NCBI RefSeq assembly: GCF_000526155.1
Contig: NZ_JAFN01000001.1
Span: 1,761,014 to 1,825,013, forward strand
Origin: Deferrisoma camini S3R1
GTDB taxonomy: Bacteria > Desulfobacterota > Deferrisomatia > Deferrisomatales > Deferrisomataceae
Length of the DNA stretch: 64,000 bases
Direction of reading: 5' to 3'
The translations under genes were made by a program, and so were the position numbers. The notes below the pieces were generated by a model, which saw only the letters and a list, made by a program, of their open reading frames with translations, was not told the origin of the DNA and searched no databases. Positions 1-9,137 of the stretch are shown here, piece after piece (the first letter of the stretch is position 1; each line of letters begins with the position of its first letter).

Positions 1-1879
1 AGTACGGCTCGAAGATCCGGGGCATCAGCTCCTCGGGGATGCCCGGCCCGTCGTCCTCCACCACGAGGAGCACCCCGTCCCGCTCCCCGCGCCGGGCCGG
101 CTCCACGGCCACGGTGACCCGGCCCCCTGAGCCGCGCACGGCCTGGTAAGCGTTGGTGACCAGGTTCATCACCACCCGCTGGAGCCCCGCCGGGTCGGCC
201 AGCACCGCACCCGCGGCCGGATCGATGCACTCCTCGATCTCGACGTTCGCCGGGATGGCCGCCCGCAGGAGCACCAGGGTGTCGGCCACGGCCCGGGCCG
301 CGTCCACGGGCTGCCGGGGGCCCTCGGTCTTCCGGCAGAACGCCAACAGCTGGGCCACCACCTGCCGGGCCCGCTCCGAGGCCTCGAGGATCCGTTCCAG
401 CCGCCTCCGCAGCTCGGGATCGGCCGGTCCCCGGCCCAGGGCCAGCTCGGCGTTGCCCAGCACCACGGCCAGGATGTTGTTGAAATCGTGGGCGATCCCC
501 CCGGCCAGCGTGCCCACGGCCTCCATCTTCTGGGCCTCCCTCAGCCGGGCCTCGAGGGCCTTTCGCTCGGTGATGTCTGTGGACGTCTCGAGCCGCACCC
601 ACCGACCGTCCACCCACCGGATGGCCCGGTCGCAGTTCAGGTAGAATCGACCGGTGACGGGGTTTCGTCCCTCCCACACCACCGTGGGGGCGGCCTCGCC
701 GTCGGGGCCGACCAGGCGGGGGTTCGTGCAGTGGTCGCACGGGCCGTCCCGGTGACGGAATACCTCCCAGCACCGTCGCCCGACCGGATTGGTTCCGAAC
801 GCCTCGCGCATGCGGGCGTTGGCGAACAGCACCTCGTGGGTCTCCATGTCGGCCACGAACACCAGTGCGTCCATGCCCTCGAGCACGGCGGTGAGGATCT
901 GCCGCGCCGCCTCGGCGTCGGCCTCGGCTCGGCTCGTCCGGGCCAGGGCCCCCTCGAGCTCTGCCGTTCGCTCGCGGACCTGCCGCGAGAGCGAACGGTT
1001 CCACACGATGACCAGGGCGAACAGCAGCCCCACCGCGCCCACCACCCCGGCCGAGGTCCACCACACCTCCGGCCGGCGGTAGAAGGGCTTTCCGATCAAC
1101 CCGATCCAGCGGCGCTGCATCGCCTCCTGCTCGTCCGGGGGAATCGCGGCCAGCCCCTTGTCCAGGATGCGGGCCAGCTCGGGCCAGTCGCTGCGCACCC
1201 CGAACCGCAGGTTCCACTCGAACCCGGAGTAACCGGCCACCCGCAGGTTCGTGATGCCGAGCCGGCCGATGAAATAGGACGCCACGGCCAGGTCCACCAA
1301 CGCCGCGTCCGCCCGCCCCAGCGACACGGCTTGGAGCGCTTCGGGGTCGTCCCGGGTGGGAACGACCACCACCTCGGGATAGTTCTGCCGCACCCACCCC
1401 ACCGTGGCATACCCGGCGGGCACGGCCACGTGCATGCCGGCCATGTTGGCCAGCGTGAGGTCCCGGTCCAGGTCCTCACGGGTGAGGATCACCACGGGGA
1501 TCGTGATGTAGGGGCGGGTGAAGGCGAGGTACTCGTCGCGTTCGGGGGTCTGCTCGATCGCGGCCACCAGGTCGACCCGCCGATCCCGCAGTTTCTCGAG
1601 GATCTCCATCCAGTCCCCGCACGACTCCACCCGGATCCGGAACCCCAGCATCTCCTGGATGCGGGCCAGATAGTCCGCGGCCAGGCCGGCCGGCCTTCCG
1701 TCGCCGTCCACGAAGTCGATCGGGGCGTAGTTGGGGATGGGGCACCACCGCACCTGGCCCTCGTGGGCCTGGAGCCAGGCGCGCTCGTCGGGCGTGAGCA
1801 GGTCCGATGCGCCGGCCGGCGGGCACGCGAACATCCCTGCCAGCAGAAGAGCGGTGACCAGCCAACGTGTGCGGGCCAT
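1..1879 (-). CDS. Sensor histidine kinase with periplasmic solute-binding domain (C-terminus cut by window edge)
   Basis: Hybrid membrane sensor kinase. The ATG at 1879 follows a GGAGG-like ribosome site. Visible domains over 626 residues are a signal peptide (about 1-24), a family-3 solute-binding domain (about 30-255, like the sensor half of BvgS-type kinases), one membrane helix (about 268-290), a PAS domain with several cysteines (about 325-430), and a HisKA motif with the phospho-accepting His near residue 464 in AHDFNN. The HATPase N-box (MNLVTNA) and the DDGPGIP glycine box follow, and the reading frame leaves the window just after them. It is inferred to sense an amino-acid-like or other small periplasmic ligand. 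No response regulator is adjacent. It is divergent from the MFS gene at 2028. Confidence 0.85.
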   Translation of the reverse strand, partial: MARTRWLVTALLLAGMFACPPAGASDLLTPDERAWLQAHEGQVRWCPIPNYAPIDFVDGDGRPAGLAADYLARIQEMLGFRIRVESCGDWMEILEKLRDRRVDLVAAIEQTPERDEYLAFTRPYITIPVVILTREDLDRDLTLANMAGMHVAVPAGYATVGWVRQNYPEVVVVPTRDDPEALQAVSLGRADAALVDLAVASYFIGRLGITNLRVAGYSGFEWNLRFGVRSDWPELARILDKGLAAIPPDEQEAMQRRWIGLIGKPFYRRPEVWWTSAGVVGAVGLLFALVIVWNRSLSRQVRERTAELEGALARTSRAEADAEAARQILTAVLEGMDALVFVADMETHEVLFANARMREAFGTNPVGRRCWEVFRHRDGPCDHCTNPRLVGPDGEAAPTVVWEGRNPVTGRFYLNCDRAIRWVDGRWVRLETSTDITERKALEARLREAQKMEAVGTLAGGIAHDFNNILAVVLGNAELALGRGPADPELRRRLERILEASERARQVVAQLLAFCRKTEGPRQPVDAARAVADTLVLLRAAIPANVEIEECIDPAAGAVLADPAGLQRVVMNLVTNAYQAVRGSGGRVTVAVEPARRGERDGVLLVVEDDGPGIPEELMPRIFEPY

Positions 1880-2027
1880 GGAAACCTCCCGGTCCCCGTT
1901 TCGACTGGGGTCGCGGAACTCTTGAAAAATCGGCGGGGAGAGCCGGTGCCGTTCTCAATCTATCACCGTTTCGGTCCTTGGCCATGTCGCGCTCCGCGCT
2001 TGACAGCCGCACCGCGGCTGGGCCACC

Positions 2028-3506
2028 GTGGCGCCCATGGAAAGGGAATCCCCGAAGTCCCCGTGGCCCGCCTTCTCCTGCGTGGCCGCCGGGGTGTTCA
2101 TGGCCACCCTTGACTCCAGTGTCGTGCACGTGGCCCTGCCCGCGATCCGCACCGACCTGGGGGCGAGTCTCGCGGTGGTGGAATGGGTGCCCAACGCCTA
2201 CCTGATCGTGATCACGGGGCTCCTGCTGGCGTTCGGCCGGCTCGCCGATCTGCTGGGCCAGCGGCGGGTGTACCGGTGGGGCCTCGGCGTGTTCACGGCC
2301 GGATCGGGGCTGTGCGCGCTGGCCCCCGGTGCGGGGGCCCTGGTGGCGGCGCGGGTGGTGCAGGGAACCGGAGCGGCCATGCTCATGGCCTGCTCCCCCG
2401 CGATCATCACGGCGGTGTTCCCCCCCGAGCACCGGGGCCGGGGGCTGGGGCTCGTGGGCACGACCGTTGCGGCCGGTCTCACGGCCGGGCCTGCCGTGGG
2501 CGGGGTGCTGTTGGGGGTGTGGGGGTGGCGTAGTCTGTTCGCGGTGAACCTGCCCTTGGGGATCGCGGCTTGGCTCTGGGCCGGGCGCGTGCTGCCCCCC
2601 CTCCGGTTCCAGAAAGGCCGCGAAGGGTTCGACCGGCTCGGCGCGGCGTTGCTGACGGCAGGCCTCGTGGGGGTGGTGCTGGCGGTGAACCGGCTGGGGG
2701 TCTGGGGGGTCGGGGCCCCCCGGCTGTGGGCGCTGACCTCGGGGGCGGGGGCGGCGCTGGCAGCCTTCGTCTGGCGTCAACGTCGGGCCCCTTGGCCGCT
2801 GGTGGATCTGGGGCTGTTCCGGAACCGCTCCTTCTCCGCGGCCGTGACGGCGGCCGTGTTGGCGTACCTGGCCGGGTTCGTGGCGGTATTCCTCCTGCCG
2901 TTCTACCTGGCGGATCTGCGCGGCCTGTCGCCCCGGGCCATGGGGCTGGTGCTCACGGTGCCGCCGCTGGTGATGAGTCTGGTGGCACCGTGGGCCGGCG
3001 GGTTGTCGGACCGGATCGGGTACGGCCGGCTCACGGCCGTGGGGCTGGCGGTGCGGAGCGTGTCCCTGTTCGGGCTCATGCTCCTCGGCGCCCGCACCCC
3101 CATGCCCGGCCTGGTGTTGGCCCTGGGCCTGCTCGGCGCGGGGAGCGCCCTGTTCAGCCCGCCCAACACGTCGTCGATCATGGGGAGCGTACCGCCCGAA
3201 CGCCTGGGCGTGGCCGGGGGGGTGGCCGCCGTGGCCCGGAACCTGGGCATGGTGCTGGGCATCGCCGTGGCCGGAGCCGTGTTCCGGAGCGTGGCCGGCG
3301 ACCCGGCCGAGGTCGCTCCGGCCCGGTTCGTGGCCGGCTGGCGGGCCGCCATGGCTGCGGGCCTGGCGGCCTGCCTCCTGGCCCTCGTGGTCTCGTTGAC
3401 CCGGGGCCGGGACCCTCGGAGGGGGGAGGCCCGGTTCACACCGACCCAACCGGCGCCCGCTGGCCGCCCCAACAGCGAACCGGAGCACGCCGTCCCAACG
3501 TCCTAG
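2028..3506 (+). CDS. MFS transporter, DHA2 (EmrB/QacA-like) drug efflux family
   Basis: Proton-driven inner-membrane exporter of 492 residues, the usual size of 14-helix DHA2 proteins. The N-terminal LDSSVVHVALPAI segment matches DHA2 motif D1, and GRLADLLGQRRVY (about 67-79) matches MFS motif A. Many hydrophobic helices follow along the whole length. The start is taken as GTG 2028; an in-frame ATG lies at 2037. The last codons and the TAG stop fall inside a low-complexity repeat string (3491-3535), so the C-terminus has probably been changed by that repeat. The substrate cannot be told from sequence. Confidence 0.85.
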   Translation: MAPMERESPKSPWPAFSCVAAGVFMATLDSSVVHVALPAIRTDLGASLAVVEWVPNAYLIVITGLLLAFGRLADLLGQRRVYRWGLGVFTAGSGLCALAPGAGALVAARVVQGTGAAMLMACSPAIITAVFPPEHRGRGLGLVGTTVAAGLTAGPAVGGVLLGVWGWRSLFAVNLPLGIAAWLWAGRVLPPLRFQKGREGFDRLGAALLTAGLVGVVLAVNRLGVWGVGAPRLWALTSGAGAALAAFVWRQRRAPWPLVDLGLFRNRSFSAAVTAAVLAYLAGFVAVFLLPFYLADLRGLSPRAMGLVLTVPPLVMSLVAPWAGGLSDRIGYGRLTAVGLAVRSVSLFGLMLLGARTPMPGLVLALGLLGAGSALFSPPNTSSIMGSVPPERLGVAGGVAAVARNLGMVLGIAVAGAVFRSVAGDPAEVAPARFVAGWRAAMAAGLAACLLALVVSLTRGRDPRRGEARFTPTQPAPAGRPNSEPEHAVPTS

Positions 3507-3541
3507 CGTCCCAGCGTCCTAGCATTCCAACTCCCGAACGA
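3491..3541. repeat. Low-complexity CGTCC(C/T)A(A/G)CGTCCTAGC string
   Basis: Short drifting units of the type CGTCCCAACGTCCTAGC. It is the reverse complement of the string near 46238-46342. It supplies the stop codon of the MFS gene and ends just before the ribosome site of the DUF166 gene. Confidence 0.7.
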
Positions 3542-3549
3542 GGGAAGCC

Positions 3550-4182
3550 ATGCAGAAGATCCTTGTGTTCCAACGAGACGGAATGGGAGCCGAAAAGGTG
3601 CGGGCCGTGAGGGAGCTGCGGCCCGACCTGGAACTGCGGGTGATCGACGTGGACGGGCCGTTCCCCCCCATCGTGGACGATCCCCAGGACCACTTCCCGC
3701 CGGACCTGGAGGAGCAGCTCGCCTGGGCCGACCTGGTGCTCGACCACCTCTACCACCCGGACCTCACCGGGTTCCTGCTCGACCGGTGCGACCGGGCCGG
3801 CAAGCCCGTGGTGGCCTCGGGCCGCAAGCTGCCCCGGGCCCACACCCCCACCACCTGCTGCACCCTCGGCCGGATCGCCGAGCTCGGGGAGTACGCCGAG
3901 TCGTTTGGCGCGCCCGAATTCTGCGTGGAGATCCGCGACGGCCGGATCGCCGCCGTGGAGGTCATTCGGGGGGCACCGTGCGGGGCCACCTGGAAGGCCG
4001 CCCGCAAGGTCGTGGGGCTCCCGGTCGAGGAGGCCGTGCCCCGGCTCGGCCTGGAGACCCAGTTCCACTGCTATGCCAAGGCAAACCCCAACGTGTTCCT
4101 CACGAACCCCCTGCACGTGGCGGGCGAGGTCCACGCCGCGGCCCTGCGAAAGGCCTTGAGGGCGAAAAACGGGGAGGGGTGA
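3550..4182 (+). CDS. DUF166 domain-containing protein
   Basis: Soluble protein of 210 residues resembling the DUF166 family, which has been loosely called thymidylate-synthase-like in archaea but has no settled function. Conserved-looking features are the N-terminal ILVFQRDGMGAEKV strand-loop, an acidic LVLDHLYHPDLT segment, a cysteine pair in TPTTCCTLGR and a further motif RGAPCGATWKAA. The ATG at 3550 follows a GAGGGAAGCC ribosome site. The gene appears to be expressed alone. Family assignment is by motif recall only. Confidence 0.6.
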   Translation: MQKILVFQRDGMGAEKVRAVRELRPDLELRVIDVDGPFPPIVDDPQDHFPPDLEEQLAWADLVLDHLYHPDLTGFLLDRCDRAGKPVVASGRKLPRAHTPTTCCTLGRIAELGEYAESFGAPEFCVEIRDGRIAAVEVIRGAPCGATWKAARKVVGLPVEEAVPRLGLETQFHCYAKANPNVFLTNPLHVAGEVHAAALRKALRAKNGEG

Positions 4183-4257
4183 TCTCGGACCGCCCCGCCG
4201 CCTTGCGGGGCTGGCGCCGCTCGCCGGACAGACGCCCTCCTGGAGCAGGGTGTCGGC

Positions 4258-5277
4258 TCAGAAATAGGGCCGAAGTTGCCGGGCCAGATCCTCGGGCCAC
4301 ACCGCGCACACCGGCTCTTCCAGCACCGCCTGGAAGAAGTTCAGGTCCGGTGCGAAATCGCGGAGGTTCAGGTGGGTGCGGGGCACGATCCGGAGCTGCG
4401 CCGGAAGGGGCTCGCCCGCGTCAGGGCCCACGAACAACGCGGCGTTGAAGCTGTGGATCCCGGCGTCGGCAAAGCAGGCCAGCACCCGCCCCAGGCCGTC
4501 GAGCAGGGCGCCCCATCCTGCCGACTCCAAGGCCTCCAGACGCCCCAGGCCGGGGGCCAAGGCCCAAACCTCCCCCCAGATCCCCACCGGTGCGAACGGC
4601 ACCCACCACTCCCATGGCCCGGTGCGTCCCAGGTACCTTTCGTCCCGGGCCCTCTCCGCCTCGGCCAGGGCGGCCCACACCCCCGGATGCCGGGCGGTGG
4701 CCTCGAGCGCCTCGGCCAACGCCCGCGGCGCGATGTCGAACCGGAAGAACTGGATGTGGGGATGGACGAGCCCCCCGCCCGACGGGGGCATGTAGTTCCA
4801 GGCCATCACCGGGTACCGGTGCCGGGGGTCGGCCCGGCCCACGGCCTTCCAGTAGGCCAGGCCCAGTCCCAGCCCGTCGGCGAGGCGCCGGCGGGTCAGC
4901 CCCTCGAGCCCCACCACGTGATCGCGGGTCAGCACGCACACGGCGCCGTGCACGTCGTAGGGGAACAGGTTCGGCGCGAGCACGGCCTCGCCCGCCTCGA
5001 GCCGGCCCCCGGGGATCACGGCCGGGTCGAACCGCGGCAGCTCCCGCTCCCGGTTCCCGGGGCAGAACGGGCAGTGGCCCTTGACCTCGGGCGCCGCGTA
5101 CCGCTCCAGATCCAGGGGAACGGGCCGCACCGCTCCGAAGTGCCCCACGCGCACCGTCCGGCCCGTCACCGGGTCGCGGCGCACCTCCACCGGCGCAGCA
5201 GCAGGCGAAAACCCCTGCCGCGGGTCGAGGAGCCGGCTCACGGCCGGCCGCCGCTCGAACGAGACCGCCACGCTCAC
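4258..5277 (-). CDS. Galactose-1-phosphate uridylyltransferase-like protein
   Basis: Enzyme of 339 residues in the GalT branch of the HIT superfamily, transferring nucleotidyl groups between sugar phosphates. The zinc-type CPFCPGN motif is at residues 69-75. The active-site signature N-x-x-P-P-S-G-G-x-x-x-HPHIQ spans residues 161-176, with His174 the expected nucleotidylated histidine. Classical GalT has HPHGQ, so this is a divergent or DUF4931-like member and the sugar is uncertain. The GTG at 5277 is chosen because GGAGG lies 8 bases upstream; longer upstream ORF sequence is antisense to dctP. There are no Leloir-pathway neighbours. Confidence 0.75.
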   Translation of the reverse strand: MSVAVSFERRPAVSRLLDPRQGFSPAAAPVEVRRDPVTGRTVRVGHFGAVRPVPLDLERYAAPEVKGHCPFCPGNRERELPRFDPAVIPGGRLEAGEAVLAPNLFPYDVHGAVCVLTRDHVVGLEGLTRRRLADGLGLGLAYWKAVGRADPRHRYPVMAWNYMPPSGGGLVHPHIQFFRFDIAPRALAEALEATARHPGVWAALAEAERARDERYLGRTGPWEWWVPFAPVGIWGEVWALAPGLGRLEALESAGWGALLDGLGRVLACFADAGIHSFNAALFVGPDAGEPLPAQLRIVPRTHLNLRDFAPDLNFFQAVLEEPVCAVWPEDLARQLRPYF

Positions 5278-5410
5278 GGCCGGTCCTCCACCCGGATCGT
5301 CACGGCCTGCGCGGTGAGCCCCTGCCCGCCGCCGTGCGCTGCGAACTCCCTCGTGCCATCCCTCTGCCTCCGCCCCCCTCCCCTTGGGCAAACATAGTTT
5401 ATTTTTCCCC

Positions 5411-5440
5411 CTTGTAACCCGAACCGGACCCCCCTGCCAA
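5411..5440 (-). promoter_or_regulatory. Possible sigma-70 promoter for the GalT-like gene
   Basis: On the minus strand TTGGCA (5440-5435) is separated by 18 bases from TACAAG (5416-5411), upstream of the GTG at 5277. The match is modest. Confidence 0.3.
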
Positions 5441-5448
5441 CTCCCGGG

Positions 5449-5478
5449 TTGACAAACCGGCCAACCTGCGCCTAGGCT
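5449..5478 (+). promoter_or_regulatory. Predicted sigma-70 promoter of the TRAP operon
   Basis: A perfect TTGACA at 5449-5454, an 18-base spacer, then TAGGCT at 5473-5478. It lies 64 bases before the dctP start codon. Confidence 0.55.
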
Positions 5479-5541
5479 CTCCACCGGTTGTTTGAACCGG
5501 GAGAAGGGGCGTTTTGTTACCACGCGGCAAGGAGGGTCGTC

Positions 5542-6561
5542 ATGCGGAAAGGTCTGGTGTGTGCGCTCGCCGTCGTTCTCGCCCTGCTCGCCGGTCCCGG
5601 CTGGGCCGGCAGGGTGGTGAAGCTGGGCCACGTGGCCCCACCGTTTCACGGCCAGCACCAGGGGCTCCTGAAGCTGGCGGAGGTGGTGAAACAGGAAACC
5701 GGGGGGCAGTGGGAGGTGAAGGTGTTCCCGCTGGGCCAGCTGGGCGGGGAACGGTCCATGGCCGAGCAGGTCCAGATGGGCACCCTTCAGGTCGCGGCCA
5801 TCACCACGGCCGTGCTCTCCAACTTCGTGCCCCAGGCCGCGGCCCTGGACCTCCCGTTCCTGTGGCCCGACCGGAAGACCGCCTACGCGGTGCTGGACGA
5901 CCCGGAGTTTCAGAAGGAGTTCTTCAAGTTCTTCGAGCCCAAGGGGTTCGTTGCCATCGGGTTCGCGGAGAACGAGTTCCGCCACCTCACCAACTCCAAA
6001 CGCCCGGTCCGGCGGCCCGAGGACCTGAAGGGCTTGAAGCTCCGGCTCATGGAGGCCCCCATCTTCCTCGACACGTTCAAGCTGCTGGGCGCCACGCCCG
6101 TGCCGATGCCGTTTCCCGAGGTGTACAACGCCCTGCAGCAGGGGGTGATCGACGGCCAGGACAACCCCCTGCTCACCTCGGTCCTCATGAAGTTCACCGA
6201 GGTCAACAAGTACGTGACCCTGCTCAACCACACCCTCACCGAGACCGTGATCGTGGTGAACGCCGACTTCTGGAACAGCCTGCCGCCCGACGTGCAGAAG
6301 GCGTTCCGCAAGGGCGCCCGGGAGTGCATCCGCACGAACCGGGCCGTGAACGCCGCCCTGTACAAGAAGCTGCCCAAGCTGGGCATCTCGGTGGAGGAGT
6401 ACTGCAAGAAGAACGGGATCCAGGTCATCGATCTCACGGCCGACGAGCGGGCCGCCTTCCGCAAAGCGGTGAATCCCATCTACGACAAGTACCGCGCCCA
6501 GATCGGGCCCGGATTCATGGACTTCCTGCTCTCGAAGGTCAAGGAGCACCAGGGCAAGTAG
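5542..6561 (+). CDS. dctP: TRAP transporter substrate-binding protein DctP
   Basis: Periplasmic solute receptor of a tripartite ATP-independent transporter, typically for C4-dicarboxylates or other organic acids. The 339-residue product starts with a clear signal peptide (MRKGLVCALAVVLALLAG, cleaved near AWA/AGR-like residues). The DctP fold follows, with the family features KLRLMEAPIFLDTFKLLGA and GVIDGQDNPLLT, including the ligand-contacting Arg in LRLM. The ATG at 5542 is preferred over the upstream ATG at 5488 because AAGGAGG sits just before it and the signal peptide begins there. It is the first gene of dctP-dctQ-dctM; the ligand is unknown. Confidence 0.93.
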   Translation: MRKGLVCALAVVLALLAGPGWAGRVVKLGHVAPPFHGQHQGLLKLAEVVKQETGGQWEVKVFPLGQLGGERSMAEQVQMGTLQVAAITTAVLSNFVPQAAALDLPFLWPDRKTAYAVLDDPEFQKEFFKFFEPKGFVAIGFAENEFRHLTNSKRPVRRPEDLKGLKLRLMEAPIFLDTFKLLGATPVPMPFPEVYNALQQGVIDGQDNPLLTSVLMKFTEVNKYVTLLNHTLTETVIVVNADFWNSLPPDVQKAFRKGARECIRTNRAVNAALYKKLPKLGISVEEYCKKNGIQVIDLTADERAAFRKAVNPIYDKYRAQIGPGFMDFLLSKVKEHQGK

Positions 6562-6565
6562 TCCG

Positions 6566-7063
6566 GTGCGGCTCCTGAAACTGGCGGAACAGATCGAGGA
6601 GGCCCTGCTGGGGTGGGGCCTCCTCGCTTTGGCGCTCCTGGGGTTCGTGCAGGTGGTGCTGCGCTACGCGTTCGGCACCGGCATCGACTGGGCCGAGGAG
6701 GCGGGGCGGTACGGCTGCATCGCCCTCACGTTCCTGGGGGCCAGCGTGGGGGTGCGCCACGGCACCCACTTCTCGGTCGAGCTCGTGGAGCGGCTGCTGC
6801 CCGAGGGCGGCCGGCGGTGGCTCAAGGCCTTCGCCAGCCTGGCCAGCGCCGTGCTCTTCGGCCTGGTGGCGTGGTACGGCTACGCCCACGCGGCCAAGCT
6901 CCACCGGTTCGGGGTGACGAGCGCATCGCTCCAGATACCGATGTGGGTCCCCTACGCCGCCATCCCCCTGTTCTCGAGCACCATGGCGGCCCGGTTCCTG
7001 GCCGATGCGGTGCTCCGGGTCGCCCGGGGCCGGGGACTTGCCTCGCCCGAAGGGGGGGCGTGA
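6566..7063 (+). CDS. dctQ: TRAP transporter small permease DctQ
   Basis: Small membrane subunit (165 residues, four predicted helices) that bridges the DctP receptor and the DctM channel. The GTG start lies 4 bases after dctP. The features RYAFGTGIDWAEEAGRYGCIALTFLGAS and RHGTHFSVELV are typical of DctQ. The stop codon overlaps the region of the dctM ribosome site, indicating one transcript. Confidence 0.9.
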   Translation: MRLLKLAEQIEEALLGWGLLALALLGFVQVVLRYAFGTGIDWAEEAGRYGCIALTFLGASVGVRHGTHFSVELVERLLPEGGRRWLKAFASLASAVLFGLVAWYGYAHAAKLHRFGVTSASLQIPMWVPYAAIPLFSSTMAARFLADAVLRVARGRGLASPEGGA

Positions 7064-7067
7064 TCCC

Positions 7068-8345
7068 GTGCTCACCACGGTCGTCCTCACGTTCACGGTC
7101 CTTCTGCTCCTGGGGCTCCCCATCGCCGCGGTCATGGTGGGGGTCACGGCGCTGGCGCTGAGGCTCCACACCTTCACGCCCCTGCTGATCATCCCCCAGC
7201 AGCTGTTCAACGCGCTCGACAACTTCGTCCTCCTGGCCATCCCGTTCTTCATCCTGGCCGGCCGGATCATGACCGAGGGGGCCATGGCCCGCCGGCTGGT
7301 GGACGTGATGCGGGCCCTGGTGGGCACCAAGCGCGGCGGGCTGGCCGTCACGGCCGTGCTGGCCTGCCTCTTTTTCGCGGCGCTTTCCGGCTCGAGCCCG
7401 GCCACGGTGGTGGCCATCGGGTCGATCATGATCCCCGCCCTCGTGCGCAGCGGGTACCCCGAGCAGTTCAGCATCGGCCTGATCACCAGCGCGGGCTCCC
7501 TGGGCATCGTGATCCCCCCGTCGATCCCGATGATCCTGTACGCACTGGTCATGAACGTGTCGGTGGCCGAGCTGTTCATGGCCGGCATCGGGCCGGGGCT
7601 GCTGATCGGGGGGGTGTTCACGGCCTACGTGCTGTGGAAGGCCCGGCGGGAGAACTGGCGGATCGAGGGGGGGCTCACCTGGGCCGAGGCCCTGCGGGCG
7701 GTGCGCCACGGGATCTGGGCCCTGTTCCTGCCGGTGCTGGTGCTGGGGGGGATCTACTCGGGGGTGTTCACCCCCACCGAGGCGGCGGCGGTGAGCGTGG
7801 TGTACGCCCTGTTCGTGGAGGCGGTGATCCACCGGGAGCTCACCTGGAAGGGGCTCCACCGGGCCCTCGTGGAGTCGGCCGTGCTCTCCGGCTGTCTCCT
7901 TCTGATCCTGGCCTGCGCCATGGCGTTCGTCTGGCTGCTCACGGCCGAGGGGCTGCCCGCCACCGTGGCGGAGTGGGTGGTGGCCCGGGTGGAGAGCCCC
8001 TGGGCCTTCCTCCTGTGGGTGAACCTCTTGTTCCTCGCCCTGGGGTCGGTCATGGACGACGTGTCGGCGATGCTGATTCTATCGCCGATCTTCGCCGAGA
8101 CCCTTCGGCGGCTGGGCATCGACCCCGTGCACTACGGCATCGTGATGGTGCTCGTGATCGAGTTCGGATTCCTGACCCCCCCATTCGGTCTGAACCTGTT
8201 CGTGGCCATGGGGCTCACCCGCAAGCCCATGGGCTACGTGGCCCGGGCCACCCTGCCGTTCCTGGCGCTCCTGCTCCTGGCCCTGGCCGTGGTCACCTAC
8301 GTGCCGGCCGTGAGCCTGTGGCTGCCCTCGCTGTTCTTCCGGTGA
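7068..8345 (+). CDS. dctM: TRAP transporter large permease DctM
   Basis: Channel-forming permease of 425 residues, the normal DctM length, with about 12 hydrophobic helices. Recognisable family segments are the NALDNFVLLAIPFFILAG region, AALSGSSPATVVAIGSIMIP and GSLGIVIPPSIPMILYALVMN. The GTG at 7068 is chosen because it gives the family-standard N-terminus and follows a G-rich ribosome site; the in-frame ATG at 7005 would lie inside dctQ. It completes the dctPQM operon, which ends at the hairpin at 8377-8401. Confidence 0.92.
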   Translation: MLTTVVLTFTVLLLLGLPIAAVMVGVTALALRLHTFTPLLIIPQQLFNALDNFVLLAIPFFILAGRIMTEGAMARRLVDVMRALVGTKRGGLAVTAVLACLFFAALSGSSPATVVAIGSIMIPALVRSGYPEQFSIGLITSAGSLGIVIPPSIPMILYALVMNVSVAELFMAGIGPGLLIGGVFTAYVLWKARRENWRIEGGLTWAEALRAVRHGIWALFLPVLVLGGIYSGVFTPTEAAAVSVVYALFVEAVIHRELTWKGLHRALVESAVLSGCLLLILACAMAFVWLLTAEGLPATVAEWVVARVESPWAFLLWVNLLFLALGSVMDDVSAMLILSPIFAETLRRLGIDPVHYGIVMVLVIEFGFLTPPFGLNLFVAMGLTRKPMGYVARATLPFLALLLLALAVVTYVPAVSLWLPSLFFR

Positions 8346-8376
8346 GCAAGGCGGCCGGCTGGGGGTAGGGGAAAAG

Positions 8377-8401
8377 AGAGGGGCCCGAACCGGGCCCCTC
8401 T
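8377..8401. terminator. Bidirectional intrinsic terminator between dctM and the CBS gene
   Basis: An 11-bp perfect stem (AGAGGGGCCCG / CGGGCCCCTCT) with a three-base loop. It is followed by a short T tract on the minus strand and TT on the plus strand. It sits between two convergent genes. Confidence 0.75.
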
Positions 8402-8418
8402 TGTGGGCTTCCGCGGCT

Positions 8419-9060
8419 CTACCGCTCGCGCTCCTCGGCGTCGAGCCCCTCCTCCTTCATGCACTCCACGAGCTTCGAGGCGTCCTCCCCGTCGATGTGG
8501 ATCAGGAAGTCCCGCTCTCCGCCCCGGCGGCTCGGCAGGTAGGCGGCGTTCAGGACCCGGTGGCCCATCTTGGCCACGCACTCCAGGGCCTTCATCATGA
8601 GCTCGGGCGTGTCGCAGTGGCGCACGATGACCCGGGCCCCCTTTTCGCCGATCCCCAGCAGGGGGTTCAGCACCAGGTAGAAGAAGTCGTTGGTGGTGAG
8701 AATGCCCACCACCTCGCCGTCCTCCACCACCGGCAGGCAGCCCACCCGCTTCTCCTGGGCCAGGCGCACCGCGTTCTCCACCGTGGTGTCCGGGGTCACG
8801 GTGACCACGTTGCGCTGCATGATCTCTTTGACGGTCAGCTTGGCGAACAGGTAGTGGATCTCGTGGAGCGAGAGGCTGGTGGCCATGGACGGCGACGCCC
8901 GCAGCACCCGGTCCTTGGTCACGATGCCCATCAGCTTGCCGTCGTCCACCACCGGCAGCCGCTCGATTCTCTTTTCCTTCATGAGCTTGGCGGCTTCCAG
9001 GACCGGGGTGGTGCTGGGTACCGTGATCACGGGGCTCGTCATGATGTGGCGAACGCGCAT
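8419..9060 (-). CDS. CBS domain pair protein with C-terminal ACT-like region
   Basis: Predicted nucleotide-sensing protein of 213 residues. Two CBS domains are visible (about 1-60, MTSPVITV... to GIVTKDRVL, and about 75-130, MQRNVVTVTPDTTVENAVRLAQ to GILTTNDFF). A C-terminal segment (about 140-205) has an ACT-like alternation with GARVIVRHCDTPELMMKALE. Such proteins often bind adenylates or SAM and regulate partner enzymes. The ATG at 9060 follows GAAGGAGG. It looks monocistronic and shares a terminator with dctM. The partner is unknown. Confidence 0.8.
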   Translation of the reverse strand: MRVRHIMTSPVITVPSTTPVLEAAKLMKEKRIERLPVVDDGKLMGIVTKDRVLRASPSMATSLSLHEIHYLFAKLTVKEIMQRNVVTVTPDTTVENAVRLAQEKRVGCLPVVEDGEVVGILTTNDFFYLVLNPLLGIGEKGARVIVRHCDTPELMMKALECVAKMGHRVLNAAYLPSRRGGERDFLIHIDGEDASKLVECMKEEGLDAEERER

Positions 9061-9137
9061 GGGTTTCCTCCTTCGGGCTGGGGAACGAATCCACGAGATC
9101 AAACGAAGGGTCAGTATACACAAATTCGCGGCGAACG

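Noticed and set aside
2000-2005. Perfect TTGACA upstream of the MFS gene
   Set aside because: No -10-like sequence at 15-19 bases; only GC-rich sequence follows and the start codon is too close.
4193-4210. CCCCGC/GCGGGG hairpin between the DUF166 and GalT-like genes
   Set aside because: Six base pairs in very GC-rich DNA without a T tract is expected by chance.
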